A DNA stretch of 64,000 nucleotides from Atrichornis clamosus. Taxonomy: Eukaryota; Chordata; Aves; Passeriformes; Menuridae. Under the pieces are notes generated by a model. It saw only the letters and a list, made by a program, of their open reading frames with translations. It ran no database searches and was not told where the DNA came from. Positions 13,388 to 25,000 of this stretch are shown one piece after another (within the stretch, counting starts at the first letter, position 1; every line of letters begins with the position of its first letter). The position numbers and the translations under genes were made by a program. Location of the stretch: NCBI GenBank assembly GCA_013400975.1, contig WBMZ01005369.1, forward strand, positions 112,372-176,371. Reading direction: 5' to 3'.

Positions 13388-13541
13388 TGGATCTTAAGTG
13401 CTGGAAGCTAAATGCAGCAGGATGGTGATTGTCCAGCTTTATCAGCACTGTTGCAATCTTAGATTGGAAGATAATATTCAGTGAGCCAAGATTACTGGAA
13501 ATTAGGGATTGGTCACCAGAAGTCTTCAAATTAAATGCATC
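13388..13541 (-). repeat. Unclassified dispersed repeat, copy B
   Basis: Reverse-complement partner of 6,508-6,661 (hand-aligned at about 85-90% identity over ~154 bp), with matching ends. It lies just outside the CpG island and abuts a 23-bp tandem triplication. On the minus strand an open frame runs through it, continuing from the triplication, but it encodes no recognisable domain. Confidence 0.7.
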
Positions 13542-13547
13542 TCCAGC

Positions 13548-13613
13548 TTTTCCACACTTTCTGAAAAAAGTTTTCCACGCTGTCTGAAAAAAGTTTTCCA
13601 CGCTGTCTGAAAA
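13548..13613. repeat. 23-bp tandem triplication
   Basis: Nearly three copies of a 23-bp unit (TTTTCCACGCTGTCTGAAAA core) start at 13,548, 13,571 and 13,594. The first differs at a few positions and the second and third are almost identical, so the last duplication is recent. It begins 6 bp beyond dispersed-repeat copy B. Confidence 0.85.
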
Positions 13614-15981
13614 GCCGTTTCAAGGGTACTTGAGTCTCGAAATCTCAGAGCAACCAATAATGGGGGCTGTGCTGCTGTCGCTGCCCGACCTGTGACTGAA
13701 CTGGTGGATGCCTGGCTGGGTGGTCGGTCCTTCTCTTGGAAAAGGATGGAGTTTCTTGATGTAGTACAAAGCCAGGAAAATAAACGGTGCAAGTGGGTGA
13801 AATGCCCATAATGAAAATTTCAGTGAGCTGGGGTGGGACTGAGAAGAAAATAGAGGAATGATGGCATCCCTAAAGAGTAGGGCAGAGGACCATAGTTAGA
13901 CTATTGTAATGTTGTTACAAATAGTGCACTTTACCTGCAATGCTATTCTCACCCCTGCTTACTGTATCTCAAAAGGACATGAGTCATGACAGAGACTGTA
14001 ACAATGCTTGATGAAGGATTGCCTCGCACTGTGAAGCTGAAAAAGTTAGGATCACCTTTCAAAACAAAGAAAAGAACGAGGTATACAATAACAAATGATA
14101 TAAGGAAGACATCATTGGCCTTTCCTTATTCTCTCATACAGTCAAAGAGCTAGAGGACGTGATATAACTGCAAAGCAATGTATGTGAAGTAGTTAGGAAA
14201 AAATGTTTGTGCCATGCACAATTAATCTGTGAACTTCATGATAAGAAGCTTGATACAAGAATGTTAAGAAGAACCAAATACTTAGCCAGTTACTGCCAGT
14301 CAGCCACTATCTTGCCCTAGTTTCCAATCCTGACATTTACAGCTCTTTGCTTTTCATTCCCAGGGATCCAGTTCAGCTTTGGCTATGCACATAAATCTTT
14401 GGAGTAACATAATTCTTCTCCCTGCTGTTTGACAGGGTTAGCCCTCCAGAGGTAGTTGAGTGGAAGAATAGAGTCATAAACACAAAACATTCCCATGCTG
14501 GTAATTACCAATGATGGTAATTGTGTGTGTGTGAGGTTTAATGACAAATCAGGAATATTCACCTTCCTTTCCCCCATGTTTTCTAACAGCTCTTTAGGGA
14601 TCTGAGACAAATGCTCCAAGTGAATGAGAAAGCATGGAAGTCTTCCTGTTCTACGTTGCCAATTTTAGCAACAATGGTGCATGGCTCGTTCTCAAAAGCA
14701 TTTGCTGAGGAGACTTGTTAATAGATCTGTTTACAGAACAGGGGAGGACAGATGAAGTGTCCCAGGGCATACCACAAACTGATGGCAAAGCTCACAGCTC
14801 TGCCTGTATTTCCAGGTCACAAGCTGGAGTCCTAGTCACTGAGCTGCATTTTCCTTCAAACAAATGAACATTCAAGAGATGGAAGCATTTCTCCTCATTT
14901 CTGTCTGTAGGTTTCCTTAGTATCTGCTGACTGGTCGCTAAGGTCTCTACTGATTTACAAACTCTGTATGTTACAGATTGCATTCAGTATGTTTTTCTAA
15001 AGTTTTCAAACTTTTGACAGGCCTTGATAAATATACAGTAGGGAAAATCATAAAGAAATAATTCCACTTGCCCATCAAAGGTTTCTGTCTTCATCAGGAT
15101 CAGTGAAAAGTGAAGAACATGTATTATATGCAAGCTGTATTTTTTGTTCTAGTTTTGAAGGCCTCGTTATTTTCAGTTGCTTTCAATTTCCTTAAGACTC
15201 ATACTGAATTAACTGAATTTACATTTTATTAACAAATGCATAAGAACAGTCTGCAGTATTGGTAAAGGCAGCAAATCAAGTATATTAAATTACTTCCATT
15301 TGATTTAATGTTAGATGAACGTTTACAGTGAACAAAGAAGGCACCAGTGCAGTATAACAGAATACAACAGAATTCAGTACAGTAACAGTGAGACTGACTC
15401 TGAGCGCAGTTCTGAACTCAATTGCGTAATTACAAAATCAAGTTACTTCTGAGTGCCTACCATGAACAACTAAGCTCAGAATCTTGCATAGAAATACCTG
15501 ATTTTCCTGACCTGAAATCTTAGTCATCATTGACTTAGCATTACATTCACTTTTACATTTGGATTTCCTTTCTCTTTAAAGAAAAGCAGTAAGAATAGGG
15601 GGAAAAATCAGAAGACAACAAAGTAAAGAGTGTTTCTAAAGATAAAGTTCTTAAAATGGCTCAATGCTGCACTTTACATTTAAGGCTGGATGACCTTCAG
15701 CCATCTAAAGATGATTCTGCTTAAAACCATAAGCTATTACAAAAACCTTAATGACCAACAACTCAGAGTATGTCTAACAGTGTCTTGCATTAGGTTGATG
15801 GACAAATTGTCTCCTGATGGAGAAAGAACCTGATTGGCACAGATAACTGTTCCAGTTTCTTTTTTTGGGGACTAATGAATTCTGCTAACTTGGCTTCTGA
15901 CTGGTAATATGCATCTTAGCAGCTCGGCAAGACCCGAGGTTTTCCAGTGGTTTGCACAGACCACGGCACCAGATGCTCACA

Positions 15982-16020
15982 CGTGTGTGTGCGCGTGTGT
16001 GTGTGTGTGTGTGTGTGTGT
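15982..16020. repeat. (GT)n microsatellite
   Basis: A GT array interrupted by GCGC, with at least 11 perfect GT units at its right end. It explains the Cys/Val- and His/Thr-repeat open frames seen on both strands here, which are not genes. Confidence 0.95.
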
Positions 16021-19000
16021 CACTTGTCTCACAAGAGTGTGCAGGGACTTCCCAGGGCTCTGGGGAAGCTCCTTCCAGAGACACTTGGCCAAGCAGGGGT
16101 AATTGCCAGCCCTGGGCTCAGGCACAGCCTGTAAGCCAGCTGCTGTGTCCAGGCTCCTGCAAGACACTGAGCTGGGCTCAGAGGAAGCCACCCCTGTGGC
16201 ACCTCTCCCCCAGCAGCTCAGGGGATCGCTTGCATGTGGGTGGATTCTGCTGGGCCATAACTGCCTGTGTCGGAGCTGGATTAGCCCTTCCACCAGACCA
16301 AGCACTGTCCTTCACTTGATCAGCTCAGCTTCCATGTCTGGCCTCGAGCCAGAGCCTACAATTCCCTCACAGGCTGCAGGGCAGAGGTTGAGGAGGAGGA
16401 GGGGTGTGCCAGACAAGGATGGACAGGGAAAGACATAGGAGGGTGAAGAAGTACGGGAGTTCAGGCATGTGTTTGTGTACACAGGAGGAGGTGTAGGCTG
16501 TAGACACTGAAGATTGGGCCCCTAATGGAGAGCAGAGGGCTGTGAATGCCTTTCTGAGCATGGTCCAGCTCCGAGCAGGCAGCTCCTGCAACCCCCCAGG
16601 GTGGTGCTGCAGTCCTACTGTGTCGGGAGTCCTCGTGAGAGCTTTAAAGGGAGCACCTGACTTGGGGGTTGCATTGTAGAACTAGGAGGAGATGGTCTGC
16701 TCTCAGCCTTATTTAATCAAGTATTGACAAGCAAGAATAAGAGACAACTGGAGAAAGTGCCTTACAAGAGTCCTTCAGTGAGGCCAGTTGCTTTCACTTT
16801 TTAAATCAAACCCTGTTCTTCGCATGGTTTCATTATTTTCGATGACTTGCACATCAGTGGTTGGTTTCTGTCCTGTAATCCCTACAGTACAAGTGTCTCT
16901 CGAGAAAAGAGTTGGGCAAGGACATAAACATCTTAGAGAAGTAGTTCAATGGCTGCTCAAAGTGTTAGAGACACCCATTTTCCTATCTTAACTAAGGATT
17001 TTCTGTTTTGAAAGGGGTCAGCAGTTTTAGTTTGGAACACACCAACTTATTTCTATTAATCTAAGCTTCGCTGGGCAAGGAATCTACCTTCCTATGTGCC
17101 CTTTACAAGAAAATAGAATCTTGCCTGCTCTGCTGCTCAAAGAAAGAGTAACATATAAGGAGAACAGAGCAAAGGAAACTGAAATCCTTTTTAAAAGTAT
17201 ATCCTTTAGGCAAATAGCAAGCATGTGAATTTCCAATAAAGAAATTGTTTGGAGAAGTGTAAGTGCTCTTTAAAAAGTATGGGGGTTAGTATCAGAGTTC
17301 AGGGTTAATAATTAGTGTCTTCTATCAACAGATACATTAATTATTAACGTAAGGCTGTGACTTCCAGGTTGTGACCCACATAGGTAGAGACGCACTTACT
17401 GTAGTAAACCACACAGTTTACAAACTCATCAGTTCAAAAGTGCAGGGATAAAGATACATTGTGGCTTATGAGAAAAGGTGAAGGTTGGCCATCATCTTTT
17501 TGTTCGAAAGGGCTGGAACGGACACCAACTTGTTTCTGGGGTTTTGTAGTATTTCAGTGCTTCCCTTAGATGGAGCCAAACTCACGTCGTCCGGCTGCCT
17601 GTGACTCACCAGTAGTGCATGCAGCTTCCCCAAAATCAGAGGAGAACTATGCAGCAGGAGAGTTTGTCATGGGTCCCTAAGCCCCATTTCCTGCCCGTTC
17701 TCCTGGACTGACTTCCTAATACAGTTTCGTTGCCTCCCGGATCTGTTCCCACGGTGCCGCGGCCACAGACAATGACACACAAAAGTACTAATCTGACATT
17801 GACCTTCCCGTGCAGCCTGAGGGGAAATGTTTCTTCAGATGTTACAAATATTACCTTTCTAACTACCCATTATATCATAGCTTTTGCTACCGGTCTATTC
17901 ATCTGCACATTGAATGGATAAGGCAGTAGAAAGGGTCTTAGGAAGCATGTTTTGGAGGCTTCTTCCTTCCATGCCACACTGTGATCTTGGGCAAAATTCT
18001 GATCAACACCAGGTCTTGTGGTTCTGGCCTCCCACTGCAAAATGTTTGGGATCTATATGGTTGCAATGCAATGACTTGAAATAGAAAGTAGGAGCTTCAG
18101 AGAACAGAGAGGAGGAGTCTGCAGTCTCTGCCACCTGTGAAGTGATAGCTAAATTACAGTAATTTGATCAAAAAGCTGCGTAAGGAAGACAGACACAGCT
18201 ATCAGCCAAACAAGGATAAGAGCATTACAGGGTAAGGAGTGAGCATTTCCGGTCTTTGGGAGTAAGAAACCATAGCTACCCTCTGGACAGGAACTCAAAG
18301 TTCTTTCCTCACTTCAAGAGCCAAGAAAGGCATCTTCACATCTGTGTTTAGAAGACTGCAAAGCCACTCATGTCTCAGTAAGGGGCAAGAGTAAATATTT
18401 CCACACTGATTTTACCTACCTGGCAACAGATTTCATTACACTGGATTTGAAAGTGCTGTGGAAACATGAGGCAACTTAGAGTGCCCTTTGGCTAGCCTTT
18501 TATTTTTAAGGAAGACCACAGAACAGAGTTTTCTCAGAAGACCATTAATTTAAAGGGTCTGTCTTGTTATCCTGCCATTCAGTGGTCAGACCAAATCATG
18601 ATGAATTGAAACATGGAGACTATGTTTTGGTAATATCCCAGTGATAAAAATGTGCTTCTAACTGGAGAAAAGATCTGCCTCTGTTTTATATCCCTGTCGT
18701 TCTACACCCAGCATTGCATTTGCAGAAGTCATTTAGTCCTTTTACAGAGGTATACAGAGTGCAGCAAGAGGCTGTGACAACCAAACAACTGAGCAAGCTA
18801 GGAAAGGTTTTCTAGTGCCAGACCAGTCTTTTGGACGGAGCCTCCTTTTCCAGCAGGTTGCTGGAAGGAGAAGATGCTGGAGCCCACTCTGGTTTGGCAC
18901 ATCCTCATCAGGACCGTATTATTTCCCAGTTGCTGTTCTGACTCCAAAGTCTGCTCTCAAAGGAGTTATGTTCTCCCTCTTTCATTGGCAGAGAAGGCGC

Positions 19001-20721
19001 AGCTGGAGGATTTGGAAAGAGGAGATTTGATCCCCACACAACCCTGGGGGCTCCCCAGAGTGGTGAGTAATCAGCATGGGGAGAGGAAGTGTGTGACACT
19101 CATCTTTATTTCATTTAGATGTTTCCCATGAAGCAACAAGAGGATCTTTGGATTTCTCTTTGCAAAGCCTGGGTCTGATTTCAGCTGCGATGTCACCCTG
19201 CAAGAGCTGACTCATCCAGCAGGGCTGGAAGGATGTGTTCCAAGGAACACATGCAGAGGTTGGGAAAGTTCAGACCTATTTTCAGAGCTTGAGGGAGTTG
19301 CATTGTGGGGTCCCACTCTCTGGAAGAGGTGCTGGACAGAGAGTGTGCCATCCAAGAGGCTCAGTAAAACTGGACACTGCCATGACCTCACAGGCTTCAA
19401 AGCAAACAGACTGCAAAGGCAGAAAATAGGAGAGGAAAATAATTGCCATCCACTGGGAAAGAGTTCCTTTGGCATTTTGATCTGACCAATCACCTTTGCA
19501 TAGCTTAGCTGCAATAAATTGTCCCTGGAACAGGATTTTGGCAGTGCCCAGGCAAAGATAAGCCACAGGGAAATTGTGCAGCACAATGGCAGAGTATGCT
19601 GATATTCACCAAAATGAGTGCAGCCTCCTTTCTGCCTCAGTTTACCTTTATCTGTTTACCTTGACCCAACTAACATGCCTGGTATTTCCAAAATTCTCCC
19701 TAGTCTGGGTAAGGCTTGTTAACATAACATTCAGCCTTCCAGCCTTAATAACAAGATTTACAATTGTGATAAGAAACATTTTAAAATGTGATTTAAAATA
19801 TATATTAAAAACAGTGGAGGGAAAAGCTCTGGAGAGAAATTAGAGTATTGTGATTTATGTTGAGAAAAGAGGGATCCAATGGAAGGGGGAAAAAAGAACA
19901 AGTTCTTAATGCTGTCCGGGGAACACAGCAGCCTCTTTCAGACAGGCCTGATGTTCCTACAAAATAACCAATCCAGGAATGAGCGTCCCAGATAAACAAA
20001 GAGGCACAAATAAAGGAAGTAGGAATGAAATTCAAGTGGAGCTGCTTTCCGCTTGCCCCTGCCCCTGCTGCAGCACAACGTTGAAACAGAGCAGATGAAT
20101 TTGCTCCCAAAGAAAGATATCCTTGTGTGGCAGAGATGCCCATCAGACGCCAAAAGCTCTTCCAGCTGCTGGCAGCACAGGAAGAGTGACGGGCTCCTGG
20201 CCAGGGCTCTCCTGATTGAGCCCACGCAAATCAGAGAAGCACCCGGGGGCGGTCTGTTAGCACTGGGGACTGCTCAGCATCTCGGATGCCGACAGCCCAC
20301 AACTCCTTCTGCTCCCAGGGAGCCAGTTGTCAGAGTCAGAGCTAAACACGTGGTTAAGGGGGCTGATGACAAAGCATTCTCACAGAGCTGATTTCTCCAG
20401 AAATGTGCAGGATGCCAGTATGTAATGTCAGCAGGCAGCTTTGCCTGAAATATCAGGGGGATCTCCTTTCAAAAAAAGGATACTGGGGAAAGGGTGTGGG
20501 TTGGAATTGAAGGACAGATACGACTAAAAGAAGGGAGATACTGCTATGCTGAAGCCCCCTGTGACTATTTAATTTACAGGAAGGCATTCAGAAAAGGGAA
20601 TATAATGGAAAAGCAAAAAATACTGAAGACTATAAAGGTGTGTTCTACTGTGCCCTGATTGCTCCTATACTCAACGAGGACTCAGTGAACCCGAAAAGGG
20701 ATGCATTTTAAAGTGGGTAAC

Positions 20722-20796
20722 AGGAGATGTGTTTATTACAGAATAATGTTAGGTGTGTACAGGAAATGTATTTACTACAGAATAATGTTATTTGTG
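20722..20796. repeat. 39-bp tandem duplication
   Basis: Two adjacent copies (from 20,722 and from 20,761) share an ATTACAGAATAATGTTA-like core with a few substitutions. A local duplication about 0.5 kb upstream of the MCHR1 relic. Confidence 0.75.
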
Positions 20797-21285
20797 AGAG
20801 TTTCGCAGACTGTCATTGAGAACAAGAGTCAGCTTAAGCCTTAAGTAGAATTAGAGAGGAGACAAAAGAGGATAATCAGAGGTTGTTACTTTTATTCTCT
20901 CTTTCATGTTTGAGGGATAAAATCCCACTAGCTTCAGGGCATAGAGCAACTTCAGAAAGCCCATGACTAGAAATAACTTCTTCTGTAGGCAAATTATCCT
21001 GTTCTTCTCTTGAACTTTTCTGGGAATAATCTTCTGCTGGTTTCTGTCACAGATAGCATAGTAGCCTGCAGGGGTACTTTTTTCAGTATGTGTTTTACTG
21101 CTGGGGTGTATTAGTAAAGGTATGAGCTGGAATTTCAAAGACTGTTTTCAGGCCACTTCCACTGGCAGAAAAACACTATGTGACAGATGAAGATAGAGGT
21201 CAACCGACTGACACGATTTTTCAACCACTCAGTTCTATCTCAAACAAAAGAAAAAAGATATTAAATCTGTATTTTGTAACTATGC

Positions 21286-21300
21286 TTCTTTTTTTCACAG
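21286..21300 (+). other. Relic splice acceptor of the MCHR1 pseudogene
   Basis: A pyrimidine tract (CTTCTTTTTTTCACAG) ends in AG at 21,299-21,300, immediately before the first codon similar to MCHR1. As I recall, vertebrate MCHR1 has an intron in the sequence encoding the extracellular N-terminus just before TM1, so this junction sits where exon 2 should begin. Its presence argues against a processed retrocopy. Confidence 0.6.
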
Positions 21301-22065
21301 CAACCTAGTCTTCACAGAATCTCTTAGGTTAATACTGTCCAACTTTGTATCTTGAGCATCATCTATTCCTGGACATTGTCTGCATCTCTATTGCTGTTTC
21401 TACTGTAGTGAAAAAATCCAACCTTCTCTGCTGCCACCATGTTCCAGACATCTTAATCTTCAAAATCTGTCAACATGTGGGCAATGGGGTCTGGCATGTT
21501 GAGAGACCCTATGTTTGCCTCCCCTGCTATGGATGTCAGCAGTTCTCCAGCACCTCCATTGTCACTGCTGATCCATGGACTGATGCTTAGCCACAGTTTA
21601 CCAGTCTTTTTCCTAAGATGTTGCAAGTGCCTTCCTGCTGACTTGATCACTTGCCTTCTATGGGCACAGTCTCATCAACATTACCCTGGTTTGGCTCCAT
21701 TGCAGGCTTATCCTGATGGTGCCAGAGGTTGTGACATTCACTGTCCCTACTCTGCCTGTGTCCTGTAGTGACCTTCACTCCTCACATGGTGCTACCCGCA
21801 TGCAGATAGTCTGTAAGTTTAAGTCTCTTCTGCCCCAGCAAAGTGCCCAGCTGAGGGTGAAGTGAGCCACACGATTGCTGTAAGTCTGGTCTTCTCTGTC
21901 TGCTGGGCATGGTATGACTTGCTGCCATGGATACCTACACCCTCTGGTCCTCCTCTGCTCTTGCACCTGAAATGTGCACTTCATCCTGGGCTGTGCACAG
22001 AGCTGGCTTGTCCCTCTCTGTACTTGGTGAGTCGTGAGAGCTGTCACTGGGTCTCTCTGTCAGGT
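21301..22065 (+). pseudogene. MCHR1: MCHR1 pseudogene (melanin-concentrating hormone receptor 1), exon 2 relic
   Basis: An intact MCHR1 is a ~350-residue class A G-protein-coupled receptor for melanin-concentrating hormone. Here similarity is spread over three frames in the correct order. ISxVN before TM1 is interrupted by a TAG at 21,325-21,327 in place of a Tyr codon. The end of TM1 and first loop follow (VVKKSNLLCCHHVPDI, about 21,405-21,452; family VVKKSKLHWCNNVPDI). Then come GNGVWH before TM3 (21,481-21,498), LATV after the lost DRY motif (about 21,587-21,598), TM4 (LITCLLWAQS), the second loop (GCDIH), a third-loop region with a TGA at 21,863-21,865, and TM6 (IAVSLVFSVCWAWYD, from about 21,871). 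TM2 is deleted between VPDI and GNGVWH, TM5 is mostly missing, the TM6 CWxP proline is lost, and NPxxY in TM7 is unrecognisable. At least five frame changes are needed. Position and plus orientation between the MRTFA-like promoter and SLC25A17 match mammalian gene order, supporting a unitary pseudogene. The end coordinate is approximate. Confidence 0.88.
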
Positions 22066-25000
22066 CAGTGGCCCAGGATTGGCAGGGCCTGACTGCGCAT
22101 TTGCCAAGAGGCAGATAGCAAGCCAAAGATTAAAAGTATTTGACATAGAGGGGATATAAAGGGACCTAAAAAGGTGCCTGGAGTCCAGAAAGACTTCAAA
22201 AGGATGTTTGATTTCCCCTGCTGATTCCATGCTTTAAAATGTTTAAACAAATCCAATGTATAATTTGGTCGAATGACAAGTATATATATAGAAGAGAATG
22301 GTGATAATAATTCACAAAACTTTGGAGAATATAAATGTCAGGGAAGGAGGAGTGGTTATGGTGGTACTAGTGTGATAGCCAGGAGGACCCAAGTGAATTT
22401 GAGAAAAGGAAAATTTTGGCTCAGTACAAGGAACAAAAATATAAACTAAATAAAGTGACCTAAAATAAGTAACTGTACAAAGCCTAAGAAACCAAACAAA
22501 ACCTTTCTCCAAGCAGTTATTTTGGCAGAGGAAAAGTACCAGATACTACATTGAGTTCTTTGCAAGCTTCACTCTTGTTGTGGGTTTTTGTATGGAAGCC
22601 ACTCAAAAGGTTATGGTGATGGTGGCTGCCTAAAATGGAAAGAGCCAACAATAATCTCTGTTTGATTTGAACAATCCCCAAAAGGGAGAGGATGAAATCC
22701 CTCAGAAGCAGTAAATTCAAACTGAGCAGAAACCTGGCACGTAGAGTAAATGACGCATACAGTGAATGGCACAATCTTCTGTTGGGCACTGCACATACAG
22801 GACAGACACATCATGATTTTCCGTGTCTAAAATAAAAAGCCTATAAAAAGTACTTCCCATTATGGAGACAAATACATTTGACAAGAATGATTTGTCTTCT
22901 TATTACAGAATTGATGCTTTTTTCCTCCATTTTTTCCCTTCTTTCCCTTGTGAGCTTTTAAGTACAGAGAAAAAAAAAAGGTGTTTGATCTGGGTAAGAG
23001 TCTGGTATAGATGAGGGGTCTGAAACTGGGACAATATCATTCCTTTTCACACTGACAGTGCTCTCTCTTCACTGGAGTGTCCCTGGGGTTTACAGGATGT
23101 GATAAAGCCTGTTCAGTCCAAGTGGAGGAAATGTTAAAACTTCAGACAAAAATAGACATAGTCTTTAAATTTAGGCACTGTATTAAAAAGTTGTAGCAGG
23201 AGCTAAACCAAATGTTTAAAGACGTGGAAATTTAAAGTCAGGTTAATGGTCAAAACCAGAAATCAAAACTGATCTTCCCAGACAGACTTTTTCTATTTTT
23301 TGATGAAGGTTTTTTTAAAATGAAGGCTAGAAATATCTGTATGCTGATGGCTGTGCTTTGATAGATGAATGGTAAAACAAGGCTGGTCACTAGATCAGTG
23401 GGACAGATGCTGCAAAGGAGAGCATCCACTTCAGCTTTATGGAGCACTGACTCCTACGCCAGCAGGGAGGCAAAGAACTGCTGCACCATGTTCATAGTCC
23501 ATTAACTGCTGGCATTTTCAGTGCATACCAAACCCCAGATCAAATAACTCTGCTGTTAGATCACACTAAAGTGCTCCACTGCTTATTTCTCTCCATCACA
23601 TCCCAGTTACCAGGCTGCAGGGGCATCAGTGAAAGCGGCATGTGGAAGCTTTAAACTACATAAACTTTGGTTCTTGAAACAAACAAACGTGCAATGAATG
23701 AGCACGCGTTGTTCCCTTGTTCTGTGTTTATGCTTTGGTGAAGAAGGCCTAGAGTTCCTGCTGGAAAGTGGGATGACAAGTTTAAAAGGACATGGGCACA
23801 GTGCCGGGCAGCAAGTCCCCGCATCACCCCACTGTGCCTGGCCCCGGCAGAGGCACTGCCCTGCTCCTTCCTGCTGCCCTGGTTCCTGAGACTCAGGCAT
23901 CCAGCTCTGTACTCGCCTCTCTGCTGGCTTCTGGCCCGGGATGGCTAACGGTTGCTGGTAGGAAGGAGGCAGGAGATAGGAATGTGCTGCCATCATGGCA
24001 CTCTCCATTCCACTCAATGTTTTTGAGCTTTTGGGTGTTTTGATTCAAGGGAAGCACTCTCCAGATGTTTTCATTCTCGTGTATTTGAGATGTGATTCTC
24101 TGCCAAGTGATGTGCCTTTTTTTATCTGGGAAAATCCTTGGTGTGTTTTACGAGACGGATGTCCGAGGCCCAGGAACTACCAGCACGTACAAATGTCTGC
24201 AGTCTTTCCTCAGACAAAGCCCACGGGCCGGGTGCTTGCCATCCCACCGAGTTAGCAGAAATCAGTGCTCCAAGCGGCGCCTGGGTGTTTGCAGGAGAGG
24301 CTCCCCGGCTGGCCCCGGCCAGAGCCCGCAGCCCGTCCCAGCCCCGGGCGGCGAGGGAGACGTGCCGGCAGCGCTCTGCTCTTTCTCTGCTCGGCACAGC
24401 AGCCCCGGGTGACAGCACGGCTGATATGCTGGAGAAGGCTCTGGACTGCTTCAGCTGGCGTAGCGGTGGGGAGTGAACCGCATTGACCCCTCAGATGGTA
24501 AAGTACACAGAGGCAGGTTAAATCTTCTCTCTTATTTTGCCACTGAGTCTTGCTGTGCTGTCCCTCCCAAGCCCCATCCTTCCCTCTTTTCAGATCCTGT
24601 TTATTATCCTTTTCTCCCCAGGTATCTACCACTCATTTTACTCTTATAGATCCTGATTTTTGTTTTAACCTTTTTACCCACTCTACTAACATACACCCAG
24701 ATCCCACACTTGAACACAAATACGGGAACCCCTGAACATACCAGTGACAGTGTCTCCCCAACGTTATTATTATTACTAGTATAATAGCATATAATAATTA
24801 CAGTAATATATGAAACAGGTAAAATAATGCCAGTAACATACTAGTATCCTACAGCTGGGAAGAGCAATTCCCAGGAATGCTCTGTTCCATTCCAGGATAG
24901 CACATGCTTTGGGGACATAGCCTGCTTGTGCCGAGGGAAATGTACGAAGCAAGACAGCATTGCTCTTTGTTTTTATTTAAAGGCCTATAATCTCAACAGG

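Larger units (their letters stand above)
13256..21284. other. Intergenic stretch without recognised gene
   Basis: No open frame here resembles a known protein family on either strand. It contains dispersed-repeat copy B with a neighbouring 23-bp triplication, a GT microsatellite at about 16.0 kb and a 39-bp duplication at 20.7 kb. The untranslated or N-terminal first exon of the MCHR1 relic would be expected in the last 1-3 kb, but I could not recognise it. Confidence 0.6.

Noticed and set aside
13335..13792. Two overlapping minus-strand frames as a novel two-part gene
   Set aside because: Shared residues with the frame at 6.5 kb come from a duplicated non-coding repeat, and the repeated QTAWKTFF words come from the 23-bp triplication. 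No domain or conserved start.
15909..16319. 136- and 129-codon frames on both strands at about 16 kb
   Set aside because: They are built on the GT microsatellite (Cys/Val and His/Thr repeats) and overlap each other antisense.
20053..20391. Possible MCHR1 exon 1 (frame containing MNLLPKKD)
   Set aside because: Resemblance to the MCHR1 N-terminus is only a few residues in a fast-evolving region, with no clear donor; not distinguishable from chance.
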